Positions 46,240 through 54,935 of a stretch of 64,000 nt of DNA are shown piece by piece. Both the position numbers and the translations under genes were made by a program. Below the pieces are notes generated by a model. It saw only the letters and a program-made list of their open reading frames with translations. It was not told the origin of the DNA and did not search any database. The stretch covers positions 620,001 to 684,000 of the forward strand of contig NZ_WWEO01000043.1 of NCBI RefSeq assembly GCF_009928685.1, in the 5' to 3' direction. How positions within the stretch are numbered: the stretch's first letter is position 1; each line of letters opens with the position of its first letter. The DNA comes from Mucilaginibacter agri (GTDB taxonomy: Bacteria > Bacteroidota > Bacteroidia > Sphingobacteriales > Sphingobacteriaceae).

Positions 46240-47058
46240 CTATTCGTGCAAAACCAAAACGGCTTTTACAGAACGGTTGATGATCTGGTTAACAGTACTG
46301 CGGGTAAAAAGGCGGTAAACAATGTTATGGTGATGTTTTACCAGGCATATCATGTCAGTTTCGTGGGTGGTAATAAAATCCATGATGCCGTTTAGGGCGC
46401 TGCTTTTTTGTATGTAATTAAACTCGAGCTTGGTGTGTTTTATTATTCTTTTGAGTTTGCTTTCCTGGGTTTTAAGCAGGCTAGGGTCAGGATTCTCATC
46501 TACGTACAAAACCTGCATTCTCTCAGAGCCGAAAGCTTTTATCATTTCATTGAGGGCGTTCACATCTTCTGCCGAAAGCCTTGTTTCATAATCCGTAGCC
46601 AGCGTAATAACCGGCACTTTGGCAAACCGACTTTCTAAAGGGATCACCAGTGTAGGGATCTTTATTTTGGTTACCACCTCGCTGGTGTTGCTGCCAACTA
46701 TACCGGCGATACCTGTTGCACCTGTAATACCCATCACCAGCATTACTACGTGGTGTTGTTTGATGTGACGTTTTATTACCGCTTTTAAAAAGCCAACTTC
46801 GCAAAGGGTGGTTACTTTAATATTTTGCAGCCTGTCGTCGGTAATTTCGGCAACCCATTCGGTTAGGGCATGTCGTTTATTGTTGTAATAATCTTCAATA
46901 AAAATGGCGTTGTAGGTGCTGTTGTTGATGCCCTCGGTAGGGTGGATAGCATGTATAGCGCAAACCTCCATGTGCAATACTTCGGCCAGTTCGAGGGCAT
47001 ATTTCATAGCGTTTGCCGCGCTGGCAGAAAAATCGGTGGCTACAAGTATCTGTTTCAT
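46240..47058 (-). CDS. Universal stress protein, two Usp domains
   Basis: A 272-residue protein with two Usp domains in tandem (about 1-145 and 150-272). The first starts MKQILVATDFSASAANAMKYALELAEVL and contains the GxxG-type nucleotide-loop-like MGITGATGIAGIVGSNTSEVV, a pattern of ATP-binding Usp proteins. The second lacks this loop. It lies 27 bases downstream of the PiT gene on the same strand, so they are probably co-transcribed. Its role is general stress protection; no specific target is seen. Confidence 0.9.
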   Translation of the reverse strand: MKQILVATDFSASAANAMKYALELAEVLHMEVCAIHAIHPTEGINNSTYNAIFIEDYYNNKRHALTEWVAEITDDRLQNIKVTTLCEVGFLKAVIKRHIKQHHVVMLVMGITGATGIAGIVGSNTSEVVTKIKIPTLVIPLESRFAKVPVITLATDYETRLSAEDVNALNEMIKAFGSERMQVLYVDENPDPSLLKTQESKLKRIIKHTKLEFNYIQKSSALNGIMDFITTHETDMICLVKHHHNIVYRLFTRSTVNQIINRSVKAVLVLHE

Positions 47059-47085
47059 CTTTCGAAGGCTGATTAAAGGTTACTG

Positions 47086-48498
47086 CTACACAAACAAATG
47101 AAATACCATAAATAGCAAAAATGCTAGTACTATGGCTACCGGCAGGGTTAACAGCCAGGCCAGTGCTATATTTTTTAATGTCTTATTATTCAAATTTTTG
47201 GTCCCGCCCGATGCCACCATAGCTCCGGCTATTCCGCTCGAAAGCACGTGTGTGGTACTTACCGGTAAACCGAAAGAAGTACTTAATCCAATGGTAGAAG
47301 CAGCCACCACTTCTGCAGTAGCACCCTGGGCGTAGTTGAGGTGTTCGTTACCTATCTTTTCGCCTATGGTTACTACAATGCGTTTCCAACCAATCATGGT
47401 GCCAATACCCAGCGAAAGCGAAATAGTAGCAATAACCCAAACCGGTGCATAATCGGTTACGTTAGTCAGGTCGTCTGCTGCACTGATCAGGATATGCTTA
47501 TCATCGCCGGTCAGTTTTATTTTTTCGTCGGCGGTTATGGATTTGATGTCGCTAACTACTTTCTCAACAGACTGCCTGAATAAATAAGCCTCACTTTTGT
47601 CGCCCGTATTTTTTACAGATAGTAGGGACTTGCATTTTTCTACCGCGGTATCCAGTTTTAAAAAAACACTTTCATTATAAGTTGGTTGCCTGATTACCTG
47701 CTCTGTTTTGTTTAACGATTGCAGGATATGGTTGTTTGCAACGTGGTGATTAACCGCATATTGCACCGGCATAAAGGCAATTAATATCAGCATTAACAAC
47801 CCTACGCCTTTTTGCCCGTCGTTACTACCGTGGAAGAAACTCACCAATGCACAGGTTGTGATCAGTAACAGCCGGATTGGTAAAGGCGGTCTGTCGTGTT
47901 CGCCTGTAGGGGTATGGAATAACGACTTCCATTTAATAACATGCTTTAGCAGCAGCATTAATAAAGCAGCCAGGCCAAAACCGATAATAGGTGAGGTGAT
48001 GAGTGATAGCCCGATCTCTTCGGCCTGGTGCCAGTTAACACCCTTGCCACCGTAGAAATGGCCGTAAGCCAGGCCGGCGCCAATCATAGCACCTATCATG
48101 GTGTGCGAGCTGGAGCAGGGGATACCCATATACCAGGTGCCGATATTCCACATAATGGAGGCCAGTAAAACCGAAATTACCATGCAGGCGCCCACTTCAA
48201 TAGGGAGCTTCATCAGTTCATCGAGGGGTACTAATTTTAAGATACCCATGGCTACAGATACACCACCTAAAAACACCCCCAAAAAGTTCCAGCAACCCGA
48301 CCACGGAATGGCTATCACTGGCTTTAAGGCCTTGGTATAAATTACGGTTGCTACGGCGTTGGCTGTATCGTGAAACCCGTTTACAAACTCGAATCCAACT
48401 ACAGCCAACAAGCAGATAAAGAATACCACCAACAAAGAACCGCCTAGCGTGGTTTCGCCAATAAAAGGAAGCGTAATTACATTTAAAAATAGCGGCAT
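47086..48498 (-). CDS. PiT-family inorganic phosphate transporter
   Basis: A 470-residue inner-membrane protein with about ten to twelve segments. The two PiT family signatures are GFEFVNGFHDTANAVATVIYTKAL near the N-terminus and VSFFHGSNDGQKGVGLLML in the middle; both are the GxNDxxN-type substrate motifs of cation-phosphate symporters. A soluble insert of about 130 residues (about 250-370) follows the second motif. A cytosolic Usp gene is next downstream. Confidence 0.92.
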   Translation of the reverse strand: MPLFLNVITLPFIGETTLGGSLLVVFFICLLAVVGFEFVNGFHDTANAVATVIYTKALKPVIAIPWSGCWNFLGVFLGGVSVAMGILKLVPLDELMKLPIEVGACMVISVLLASIMWNIGTWYMGIPCSSSHTMIGAMIGAGLAYGHFYGGKGVNWHQAEEIGLSLITSPIIGFGLAALLMLLLKHVIKWKSLFHTPTGEHDRPPLPIRLLLITTCALVSFFHGSNDGQKGVGLLMLILIAFMPVQYAVNHHVANNHILQSLNKTEQVIRQPTYNESVFLKLDTAVEKCKSLLSVKNTGDKSEAYLFRQSVEKVVSDIKSITADEKIKLTGDDKHILISAADDLTNVTDYAPVWVIATISLSLGIGTMIGWKRIVVTIGEKIGNEHLNYAQGATAEVVAASTIGLSTSFGLPVSTTHVLSSGIAGAMVASGGTKNLNNKTLKNIALAWLLTLPVAIVLAFLLFMVFHLFV

Positions 48499-48736
48499 AC
48501 TAAAGCTTCATATGTTGAAGGAAACTTGCATCGAATCAAGGTAACAACAGAAGTGTTCAATTGTCTTGATTTTAATGTTAATAAATTGTTATATAATTGA
48601 GAGATAAGTCGTTTCAGTCTGGGGCTGGCGTTATAACCAATCATTAAGAATTAACATCAGCCACCATCTTTTATACTCACTCCATATTGCTATTAAACTT
48701 TAAAAAGCAGATATTTAGCGCACCGATTTAAATTGT

Positions 48737-49282
48737 TTGAGAAAGCTTGTTGCCATAATACTGTTATCTGTACACCTGTTTAACCTCTACGGTTATAACA
48801 TGCTTAACCGGTATTTTGCTTATCGTACAGATGTGGTGATGAACGAGCATATTGCCAAAAACATGTACAATGTACATAGCCTGGTAATGGTAAAGCTGCC
48901 GGTAAGCTTGCCCAACATCCAAAACTGGAATAGCTTTGAACGCATTAGCGGGCAAATTAACTTTAAAAATGCCAGCTATAACTACGTAAAGATGAAGCTT
49001 ACTAAAGACACCATTTACGTAATGTGCGTGCCAAACTACAAGGCAACACGGCTAAGTAATGAAAACATTATTTGTGCCCGTCAGCTGGATGATTTGCCTG
49101 GGGCGAAGAATAATAACATGCTGCTTAAAAAGCCTACTATGGATAAGTTTAGCTTACCAATGTTGGTGTTTAAAGCCGAAAACAGGGTATCTCCTGTGAC
49201 AAAATATTTTGTAACTACCAAAGTTAATCCTAAGGGGCGGTTTAAAGAAACGCCATACCAACCGCCGGATATTTTATGCTAA
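48737..49282 (+). CDS. Unknown protein with N-terminal membrane helix, TTG start
   Basis: A 181-residue protein read from TTG at 48737 (RKLVAIILLSVHLFNLYGYN). This start gives a full membrane or signal segment; the first ATG (48800) would remove it, so the TTG is preferred. The remainder is basic and soluble, with QINFKNASYNYVKMKLTKDTIYVMC and a C-terminus YQPPDILC. Small Bacteroidota proteins of similar layout exist with no known function. Two Cys lie in the middle and one at the end. Confidence 0.65.
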   Translation: MRKLVAIILLSVHLFNLYGYNMLNRYFAYRTDVVMNEHIAKNMYNVHSLVMVKLPVSLPNIQNWNSFERISGQINFKNASYNYVKMKLTKDTIYVMCVPNYKATRLSNENIICARQLDDLPGAKNNNMLLKKPTMDKFSLPMLVFKAENRVSPVTKYFVTTKVNPKGRFKETPYQPPDILC

Positions 49283-49408
49283 TACCTAATCACGGCAGTA
49301 CATTTGGCTTTAAGGCCTGTATTGCGAAACTGAAATTTACTGAGGGTGATAATCACGCACTGCCTGTTTTAATAATAAAGCAGTATTTGCGTACGTACTG
49401 ATTTTGTA

Positions 49409-50212
49409 ATGCATAAAAATTCTGTAGAACATCATATATATACCATACTGCGCCTGGCTGTAGCCATGTGCTTTATTGGGCACGGATCTTTTGGCATAAT
49501 TACTAAGCCTATCTGGGCTAACTATTTTGCCGTTTTTGGCATTGGGCATGATATGGCCTACACGCTGATGCCTGTACTCGGCGCTGCCGATATTTTTCTG
49601 GGCTTGATCATGCTGTTTTATCCCATGAGGGCTATTGCTGCATGGTTGGTAATATGGGGACTGGTAACAGCTTCGCTACGCCCGCTATCCGGGGAGCCTT
49701 TTGCCGAACTGATAGAACGCGCGGGTAACTTCGGTGCATCATTGGCTTTACTTATTCTTTGCAATAAAGAGGAGAAGGGTTTTAAATATTGGTTTACGCT
49801 GATAAAGCCCGATTTTGAAATTAATAAACAACTGCTTAAACAACTGGAAACCTGTTTAAAGATAGTTTGCTTTTTGCTGTTGGCAGGGCATGGTTGGTTA
49901 AATCTTATTTATAAAAAAGGTTTGTTAGGCCAATACACCAGCCTCGGCTTTCACGATCCGCAACATGTTGCCTTACTGGTAGGCTGCTTTGAACTGGCGG
50001 CCGCGGTTATTATACTGGTTCGGCCAGTACGTGGGTTGTTGCTGGCTTTCTTTATCTGGAAAATGGCCAGCGAACTGCTTTATCCCCACTGGGAAGTTTT
50101 TGAATGGGTAGAGCGCGGCGGCAGCTATGGCAGCTTGTTAGCGCTATGGCTTCTGCTGGGTATTAACCGCGAGCCAAGAACAAGCCAGGTTGTTCAACCC
50201 CAATCTGTTTAA
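49409..50212 (+). CDS. DoxX-like membrane protein with two homologous halves
   Basis: A 267-residue membrane protein with eight hydrophobic segments in two similar halves. Half one has CFIGHGSFG and ERAGNFGASLALLIL; half two has LLAGHGWLN and ERGGSYGSLLALWLL. Both halves match the four-helix DoxX pattern, so this is an internal duplication. TGATTTTG (near -7) ends two bases before the ATG. It is followed after 22 bases by the haloperoxidase-like gene. Confidence 0.8.
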   Translation: MHKNSVEHHIYTILRLAVAMCFIGHGSFGIITKPIWANYFAVFGIGHDMAYTLMPVLGAADIFLGLIMLFYPMRAIAAWLVIWGLVTASLRPLSGEPFAELIERAGNFGASLALLILCNKEEKGFKYWFTLIKPDFEINKQLLKQLETCLKIVCFLLLAGHGWLNLIYKKGLLGQYTSLGFHDPQHVALLVGCFELAAAVIILVRPVRGLLLAFFIWKMASELLYPHWEVFEWVERGGSYGSLLALWLLLGINREPRTSQVVQPQSV

Positions 50213-50234
50213 ACCTAAAAGATTACAACACTAA

Positions 50235-51551
50235 ATGAAACTGATAAAATTTATACTGCTGTTCGTAGCGGCAGGCGCTATAGTTGGCTGCGCGCCTAAA
50301 AAGCCATTCAATGTAAACAATCCCGAGATACTGCACCAAAATGAGGATGCATTAACGCAGGTAATTATTTACGATGTGTTTACACCGCCGGTGGCCAGCC
50401 GTATTTATGGCTACACTTCGCTGGCCGCATACGAAGCCATGCGTTTTGAAGATCCGAAATACTTGTCGCTCACCGCACAGATAAAAGGCTTTAAGGCCAT
50501 GCCCCAGCCCGAAAAAGGTAAAACTTATAACTATACACTGGCAGCAACCCGGGCCCTGTTTGAAGTAGGCCGCCACGTGGTTTTCTCTAAGGATACGCTG
50601 AAAAAATACGAGGATAATTTATACGCTAAGTTTAAAGACAACCTTGATGACGATACATATAACCGCTCAATGGCTTTTGGCGAGGCGATATCTAAAGTGA
50701 TTATCAAGCGCGCCGATTTTGATAACTATCCGCAAACTCGTGGTAAGCCTAAATACCTGGGCCACAACGGACATGCTGAGTGGCGCCCAACACCACCTGA
50801 TTATCTGGATGGGGTAGAGTATTGCTGGGGAACGATGGAGCCTTATGCCATCGAATCGTCGAAGCAGTTTCCGTTGCCGCACCCGCCTTTGTATAGCGAG
50901 GATAAAAACAGTGTCTATTATAAACAGGCGATGGAGGTTTATCAAACCAATAAGAGCCTTACGCCTGAGCAAAAAACCATCGCTCTTTTTTGGGATGATA
51001 ACCCGTTTGTAGTGCAGCACGACGGCCACATTATGTATGCTAATAAAAAGATTACCCCGGGTGGGCACTGGATGGGCATTACTGCTATTGCTTGCCGCCA
51101 GGCTAAAGCAGGGAGTGTAAAAACTGCCCAGGCTTATGCGCTCACTACTATGGCACTATTCGATTCGTTTATCTGCAGTTGGGAGGCTAAGTACCAATAC
51201 AGCTTCATCAGGCCGGTATCTGTAATTAACGAAACCATCGATCATTATTGGTTACCGCTGCTGCAAACGCCGCCGTTTCCGGAATATCCCGCGGGGCATG
51301 CTTGTATCAGCATGGCTTCGGCTACTGTGTTAAGTAAGCTGTTTGGCGATAATGTTGCATTTATGGATACTACGGAAAAGCGTTACATTGGCCTTACCCG
51401 CCATTTCGATTCATTCCAAAAAGCAGCTGAGGAAACTGCTGTGAGCCGTTTTTATGGTGGCATTCACTTCCGTAACAGCGAGCATATGGGCTCGGTGCAG
51501 GGCAAGCAGGTAGGTGAGTTTATTTTGAGTAAATTGAAGCTTACAAAGTAA
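50235..51551 (+). CDS. Vanadium-dependent haloperoxidase/PAP2-superfamily lipoprotein
   Basis: A 438-residue lipoprotein; the lipobox is AIVGC with Cys19, followed by APKK. The C-terminal half has the three vanadate/phosphate-binding motifs: KYQYSFIRPVSVIN (Lys, Arg), FPEYPAGHACISMASA (GHA, Ser) and AVSRFYGGIHFRNSEHMG (Arg, His). These define vanadium haloperoxidases and PAP2 acid phosphatases. The approximately 430-residue length and four-helix bundle pattern favour the bacterial haloperoxidase-like group. Whether it oxidises halides or cleaves phosphate cannot be decided from sequence. It follows the DoxX-like gene in what looks like an operon. Confidence 0.85.
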   Translation: MKLIKFILLFVAAGAIVGCAPKKPFNVNNPEILHQNEDALTQVIIYDVFTPPVASRIYGYTSLAAYEAMRFEDPKYLSLTAQIKGFKAMPQPEKGKTYNYTLAATRALFEVGRHVVFSKDTLKKYEDNLYAKFKDNLDDDTYNRSMAFGEAISKVIIKRADFDNYPQTRGKPKYLGHNGHAEWRPTPPDYLDGVEYCWGTMEPYAIESSKQFPLPHPPLYSEDKNSVYYKQAMEVYQTNKSLTPEQKTIALFWDDNPFVVQHDGHIMYANKKITPGGHWMGITAIACRQAKAGSVKTAQAYALTTMALFDSFICSWEAKYQYSFIRPVSVINETIDHYWLPLLQTPPFPEYPAGHACISMASATVLSKLFGDNVAFMDTTEKRYIGLTRHFDSFQKAAEETAVSRFYGGIHFRNSEHMGSVQGKQVGEFILSKLKLTK

Positions 51552-51565
51552 AATACTTATAAAAC

Positions 51566-51601
51566 AAAGAACGCCGCCCGGCTTGCCGGGCGGCGTTCTT
51601 T
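51566..51601. terminator. Bidirectional terminator
   Basis: Perfect 17-bp stem AAAGAACGCCGCCCGGC / GCCGGGCGGCGTTCTTT with a two-base loop. It lies between the convergent haloperoxidase-like and hydrolase genes. Confidence 0.92.
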
Positions 51602-51605
51602 GTTT

Positions 51606-52520
51606 TTAGCGGATATTATTTTTAGCGAGGAACTGATCAATCAAGGTAGCTATCAGGTCACCATCTTCTTCTAAAGCAAAGTGGCCTGTGTTAAGCGCGT
51701 GGAGCTCGGTGTTTTTCAAATCTTTTTGATAAGCATACGCACCTTCAATCGGGAAGATCTCGTCATTTTTTCCCCAGGTAATTAACGCTGCGGGTTGGTA
51801 TTCACGAAAATAGGCTTGCCATTTTGGATACTCGCCAGGGTTGGTGCGGTAATCGTAAAGTAAGGCACGTTGAATAGCGGCATTACCCGGGCGATCTAAG
51901 CCTAATTGGTCTAATGCTATCGCATCCGGACCAATAGCTGCAATGTCCCTAACACCAGTATGGTATTGCCATTTGGTAGATTCTGGAAGTACCATGGTAT
52001 CAGCAAATGCAATGTTTTCGGCAGTATCCGGGTTCGCCCAAAACTCTTTTACTTTATCCCAAAACGGAGATAAACCGTCTTCGTAAGCGTTGCCATTTTG
52101 GATTAACAGGGCCTGCACGTTTTCGGGGTGACGAACCGCAAGGCGGTAACCTACAGGTGCGCCGTAGTCCATGGTGTAAAGGCTGTATTTGGTAAGGCCG
52201 AGGGCTTTGATAAACTGATCTATGATATCCGCCAGGTGATCAAAAGTGTATTCGAACTCACTAACTAAAGGCATAGAACTATTGCCGAAACCGGGATAAT
52301 CTGGCGCCACCAAGTGATATTTGCCACTTAAAGCATTGATCAAATTACGGAACATATGCGATGAAGTAGGGAACCCGTGCAGCAACAACAACGTTGGCTT
52401 ATCCGGCGAACCGGCCTCACGATAAAATATGTCCTGGCTTTCAATACTAATAGTTTTGTACTTTACTTTAGTGCTATCAAAGCCCTGGGCTACTGATACT
52501 GTTGAATTTGCTGTTTCCAT
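51606..52520 (-). CDS. Alpha/beta hydrolase, haloalkane dehalogenase/epoxide hydrolase type
   Basis: A 304-residue hydrolase. HGFP (residues 48-51) is the oxyanion turn. The nucleophile elbow reads LYTMDYGAPVG with Asp118, so the nucleophile is Asp, as in haloalkane dehalogenases and epoxide hydrolases, and the candidate catalytic His is His280 (NTGHFALEEDG). The gene is controlled, probably, by the TetR gene immediately upstream, since the same 18-bp operator lies before both. The substrate class is a halogenated or epoxide small molecule at best; the precise one is unknown. Confidence 0.87.
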   Translation of the reverse strand: METANSTVSVAQGFDSTKVKYKTISIESQDIFYREAGSPDKPTLLLLHGFPTSSHMFRNLINALSGKYHLVAPDYPGFGNSSMPLVSEFEYTFDHLADIIDQFIKALGLTKYSLYTMDYGAPVGYRLAVRHPENVQALLIQNGNAYEDGLSPFWDKVKEFWANPDTAENIAFADTMVLPESTKWQYHTGVRDIAAIGPDAIALDQLGLDRPGNAAIQRALLYDYRTNPGEYPKWQAYFREYQPAALITWGKNDEIFPIEGAYAYQKDLKNTELHALNTGHFALEEDGDLIATLIDQFLAKNNIR

Positions 52521-52560
52521 TTGATTTATGATTTATTTGTTTGTTGATGTATGTTTTAAA

Positions 52561-52578
52561 TTGTACCATTTAGTACAA
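52561..52578 (-). promoter_or_regulatory. Operator before the hydrolase gene
   Basis: TTGTACCA-TT-TAGTACAA, an 8-2-8 palindrome with one mismatch, 41 bases before the hydrolase ATG. It is the same as the operator at 53212 except for three bases. Confidence 0.7.
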
Positions 52579-52596
52579 AATAGAGTAAAAAAATAT

Positions 52597-53181
52597 TTAT
52601 GTTAATACTGCCAAATTTAATTTGATCATGTCTTTCAGGGTATCATCGCCGGGGTGTACGCGCATGGTAACGTTAATGCCGTTCCATAGGTTAAGCAGGT
52701 AACGGCCCAGCACCTCTGGTTTTTCAGTGGTTTTAAGTTGGCCTTTTTGCTGTGCCTGTCTGATAGTTTCGGTAAATAAAGCCTCCATTCCTGCCAATAA
52801 TCGGCCGGTCAGCTCTTTAAGGTGTGCGTCTTTGGTCGACATTTCCATCAATCCATTACCCACGTAGCAGCCCTTGGCTTTGCGTACAGCGGGGGCATCC
52901 AATAAGCCTAAAAAGAAATCTTTAATTTCCTGAATAGGGTTGGCGCTACCAGCCAGCTTTTGCCTGAAAGCTGAAAGGTCGGCATCGGCAAATTGTTTAA
53001 GCGATTTTTCGAAGAGTTCCTTTTTTCCGCCTTTAAAAGAAAGGTAGAAACTACCCTTGCCAATACCCATAGCAGCCAGTAATTCATCGGCAGAAGATGC
53101 TTCGTAACCTTTGTTCCAAAACACTTCTACAGCTTTGTTAATCACTTCCTGCTCGTCGAATATTTTTGGTCTGCCTGCCAT
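52597..53181 (-). CDS. TetR/AcrR-family repressor
   Basis: A 194-residue TetR regulator. The start at 53181 (MAGRPKIFDEQEVINKAVEVF) is a typical TetR start; the longer frame from 53229 would run through the operator and is rejected. The helix-turn-helix is EASSADELLAAMGIGKGSFYLSFKGGKK (about 27-55). The C-terminal ligand-binding domain (70-190) has one Cys (KAKGCYVGN). It probably represses itself and the hydrolase gene 76 bases downstream through the operators at 53212 and 52561. Confidence 0.93.
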   Translation of the reverse strand: MAGRPKIFDEQEVINKAVEVFWNKGYEASSADELLAAMGIGKGSFYLSFKGGKKELFEKSLKQFADADLSAFRQKLAGSANPIQEIKDFFLGLLDAPAVRKAKGCYVGNGLMEMSTKDAHLKELTGRLLAGMEALFTETIRQAQQKGQLKTTEKPEVLGRYLLNLWNGINVTMRVHPGDDTLKDMIKLNLAVLT

Positions 53182-53211
53182 TTTTATTAAATGATAGTAC
53201 AAAGATATAAA

Positions 53212-53229
53212 TTGTACTAAATAGTACAA
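53212..53229 (-). promoter_or_regulatory. TetR-type operator before the repressor gene
   Basis: TTGTACTA-AA-TAGTACAA is a perfect 8-2-8 palindrome, 30 bases before the TetR ATG. An extra half site TAGTACAA lies at 53195-53202. Confidence 0.8.
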
Positions 53230-53278
53230 AATAAAATTAAATATTTTTTTATCGTGATAAAATGAATTGGGGGAGGGA

Positions 53279-53725
53279 TTAAGCGCGGATCATTTCTACG
53301 TGATCGATACCGTCTTCGTCGTAATGATCGCCATCGGTAACAAAACCAAACAGCTCATAAAACTTAATGGCATAAGCCTGCGCCCCGATGCGAATCGGTT
53401 GCGCGCCGAAGATCTTTTCGCATTCATCTATAGATGCCTGTACTAATATTTTGCCTGCGCCTTTGCCTCTAACGCTTTGACTGGTAATAATGCGGCCGAT
53501 AGATATTTCGGTGTAAGAGACGCCCGCGGGCACCAGGCGGGCGTAGGCTACCAACTCGTCGCCCTTGTAAAGCATTACATGGTGGCAATGTTGATCTTTA
53601 TTATCAGCATCTAAAAAAACGCAGTTTTGTTCTACCACAAAAACCTCGCTGCGCAACCTTAAAATATCGTATAACTGGTTAACGCTTAGTTGATCAAAGG
53701 CTTTGCTGATGGTAGTGTACTGCAT
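53279..53725 (-). CDS. ElaA-type GNAT N-acetyltransferase
   Basis: A 148-residue GNAT protein. The N-terminus has ILRLRSEVFVVEQNCVFLDAD, the ElaA signature, and the acetyl-CoA loop is VRGKGAGKILVQASIDECE. The last third has FYELFGFVTDGDHYDEDGIDH. It transfers acetyl to an unknown amine. A perfect 19-bp palindrome lies 22 bases upstream. It is followed by the TetR gene on the same strand, but with a 49-base gap holding the TetR operator. Confidence 0.9.
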   Translation of the reverse strand: MQYTTISKAFDQLSVNQLYDILRLRSEVFVVEQNCVFLDADNKDQHCHHVMLYKGDELVAYARLVPAGVSYTEISIGRIITSQSVRGKGAGKILVQASIDECEKIFGAQPIRIGAQAYAIKFYELFGFVTDGDHYDEDGIDHVEMIRA

Positions 53726-53746
53726 GTTGCGTGAGTGTAAATTTTG

Positions 53747-53765
53747 ATGAGCCTGCCAGGCTCAT
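53747..53765. promoter_or_regulatory. Perfect 19-bp palindrome upstream of the acetyltransferase
   Basis: ATGAGCCTG-C-CAGGCTCAT, 9-1-9, 22 bases before the ElaA-type gene. It could be an operator or a hairpin in a short leader. Confidence 0.55.
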
Positions 53766-53810
53766 GGGCAAAATAACTAATGTTATTTGACGATAACAAG
53801 GTGTATAAAA

Positions 53811-53940
53811 AAAGAAAGCCCCCTCGCACTCGCTGCTGGGGGACTTTCAACCTAAACCTTATCACAATAGGTAAGCAAGAGTGCTTACTTATAATCCAAA
53901 ACGGTAAACTATATCGAATAGTATTTTCCTCAGAGGAAAA
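53811..53940 (-). ncRNA. Structured segment with terminator; possible small RNA or 3' leader
   Basis: On the minus strand three hairpins follow each other: TTTTCCTC-T-GAGGAAAA (53924-53940), GTAAGCA-CTCT-TGCTTAC (53871-53888), and GAAAGTCCCCC...GGGGGCTTTC (53814-53848), the last ending in a T-run. This last hairpin is a good terminator. The segment is 123 bases or more after the SDR gene stop, so it is either a long 3' untranslated region or an independent RNA. I see no clear promoter. There is no gene in 53726-54062. Confidence 0.4.
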
Positions 53941-54062
53941 AAAGATTCATAGTAACTGATCGGGACGCCATAAAGATGTTAAATAAATGTTAATGTTTTC
54001 ATTATCAGAGTCGTTTCTGTGATTTTTTTGTCTAAAACTGAGAAAAAAAATTCTTAGAAGTT

Positions 54063-54803
54063 TTAAACTAATACTGCCCCTCCGTCAACTGTGATTACCT
54101 GACCTGTTGCAAACTGCTGTTTCATCATGTAAATAAAGGTTTGTGCTATGTCTTCGGCGTTGCCAACGCGTTTAAGGGGTAGCGAATTAGCCACGTTGGT
54201 GAATATTGCCTCACGGTCTGCCTCGCTCATGCCGTTCCATAAATTGGTTTTAATTACCCCGGGCGAAACCAGGTTTACACGTACGGGGGCCAGCTCAACT
54301 GCCATGGCACGGGTAAACCCTTCCATTGCGCTGCAAATGCTGGCGGCAATAGCCCAGCCGGCGCTTGGGCGTGGTCCTGCAATGCCACCAATAAGATTTA
54401 TAGAGCCACCGGCATTAATGTTTTTTGCCGCATATTTTACAGTAGCTACTGCGCCCCAATACCTTACATTGAAAAACTGGCGGGCTTCGTCGATAATAAC
54501 ATTATCGAGCATAGTTAAAGTCAGGTTTTCGCCTGCGCTGTAGGTAAGGTGATCGAAGCTCCCGGCTTGCTCAAAAAATGCTTTAATGGCTTGCTCATTA
54601 CCCAGGTTAACCGCGAATCCTTGGACGCCTTCTGGTAGCCCTTCAAGGGCTGCGTCAATCCGTTGCTGCTTGCCTGATACGATGGTTACTTTGGCGCCTT
54701 CGCTGGCTGCCGCATGCGCGGTTGCCAGGCCTATGCCCGAACTGCCGCCTAATATGATTATTCGTTTTTCTGCTAATACTGATTTCTGATCTTGCGTCTT
54801 CAT
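54063..54803 (-). CDS. SDR-family protein lacking the YxxxK catalytic pair
   Basis: A 246-residue classical-length short-chain dehydrogenase. The NAD(P)-binding GGSSGIGLATAHAAASEG motif and the structural SPGVIKTNLWNG and TGQVITVDGG segments are normal. In the active site the expected Tyr and Lys are replaced by Ala and Cys (WAIAASICSAMEGFTRA, aligned back from EG). Members with this pattern may be inactive or use a different mechanism. It faces the 54936 gene with about 130 bases between starts. Confidence 0.85.
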   Translation of the reverse strand: MKTQDQKSVLAEKRIIILGGSSGIGLATAHAAASEGAKVTIVSGKQQRIDAALEGLPEGVQGFAVNLGNEQAIKAFFEQAGSFDHLTYSAGENLTLTMLDNVIIDEARQFFNVRYWGAVATVKYAAKNINAGGSINLIGGIAGPRPSAGWAIAASICSAMEGFTRAMAVELAPVRVNLVSPGVIKTNLWNGMSEADREAIFTNVANSLPLKRVGNAEDIAQTFIYMMKQQFATGQVITVDGGAVLV

Positions 54804-54935
54804 GTTAAATTATTTGTTGATACAAAAGTGAGGCTGTTAATGGCCTAACCCACTTAACAAATGGTAAAAAGCAAAATAGAAGCACCCTCGGTTTTAGGAA
54901 TTTCTCATAAAAAAAATGCATTTTTATTTTTAAAG

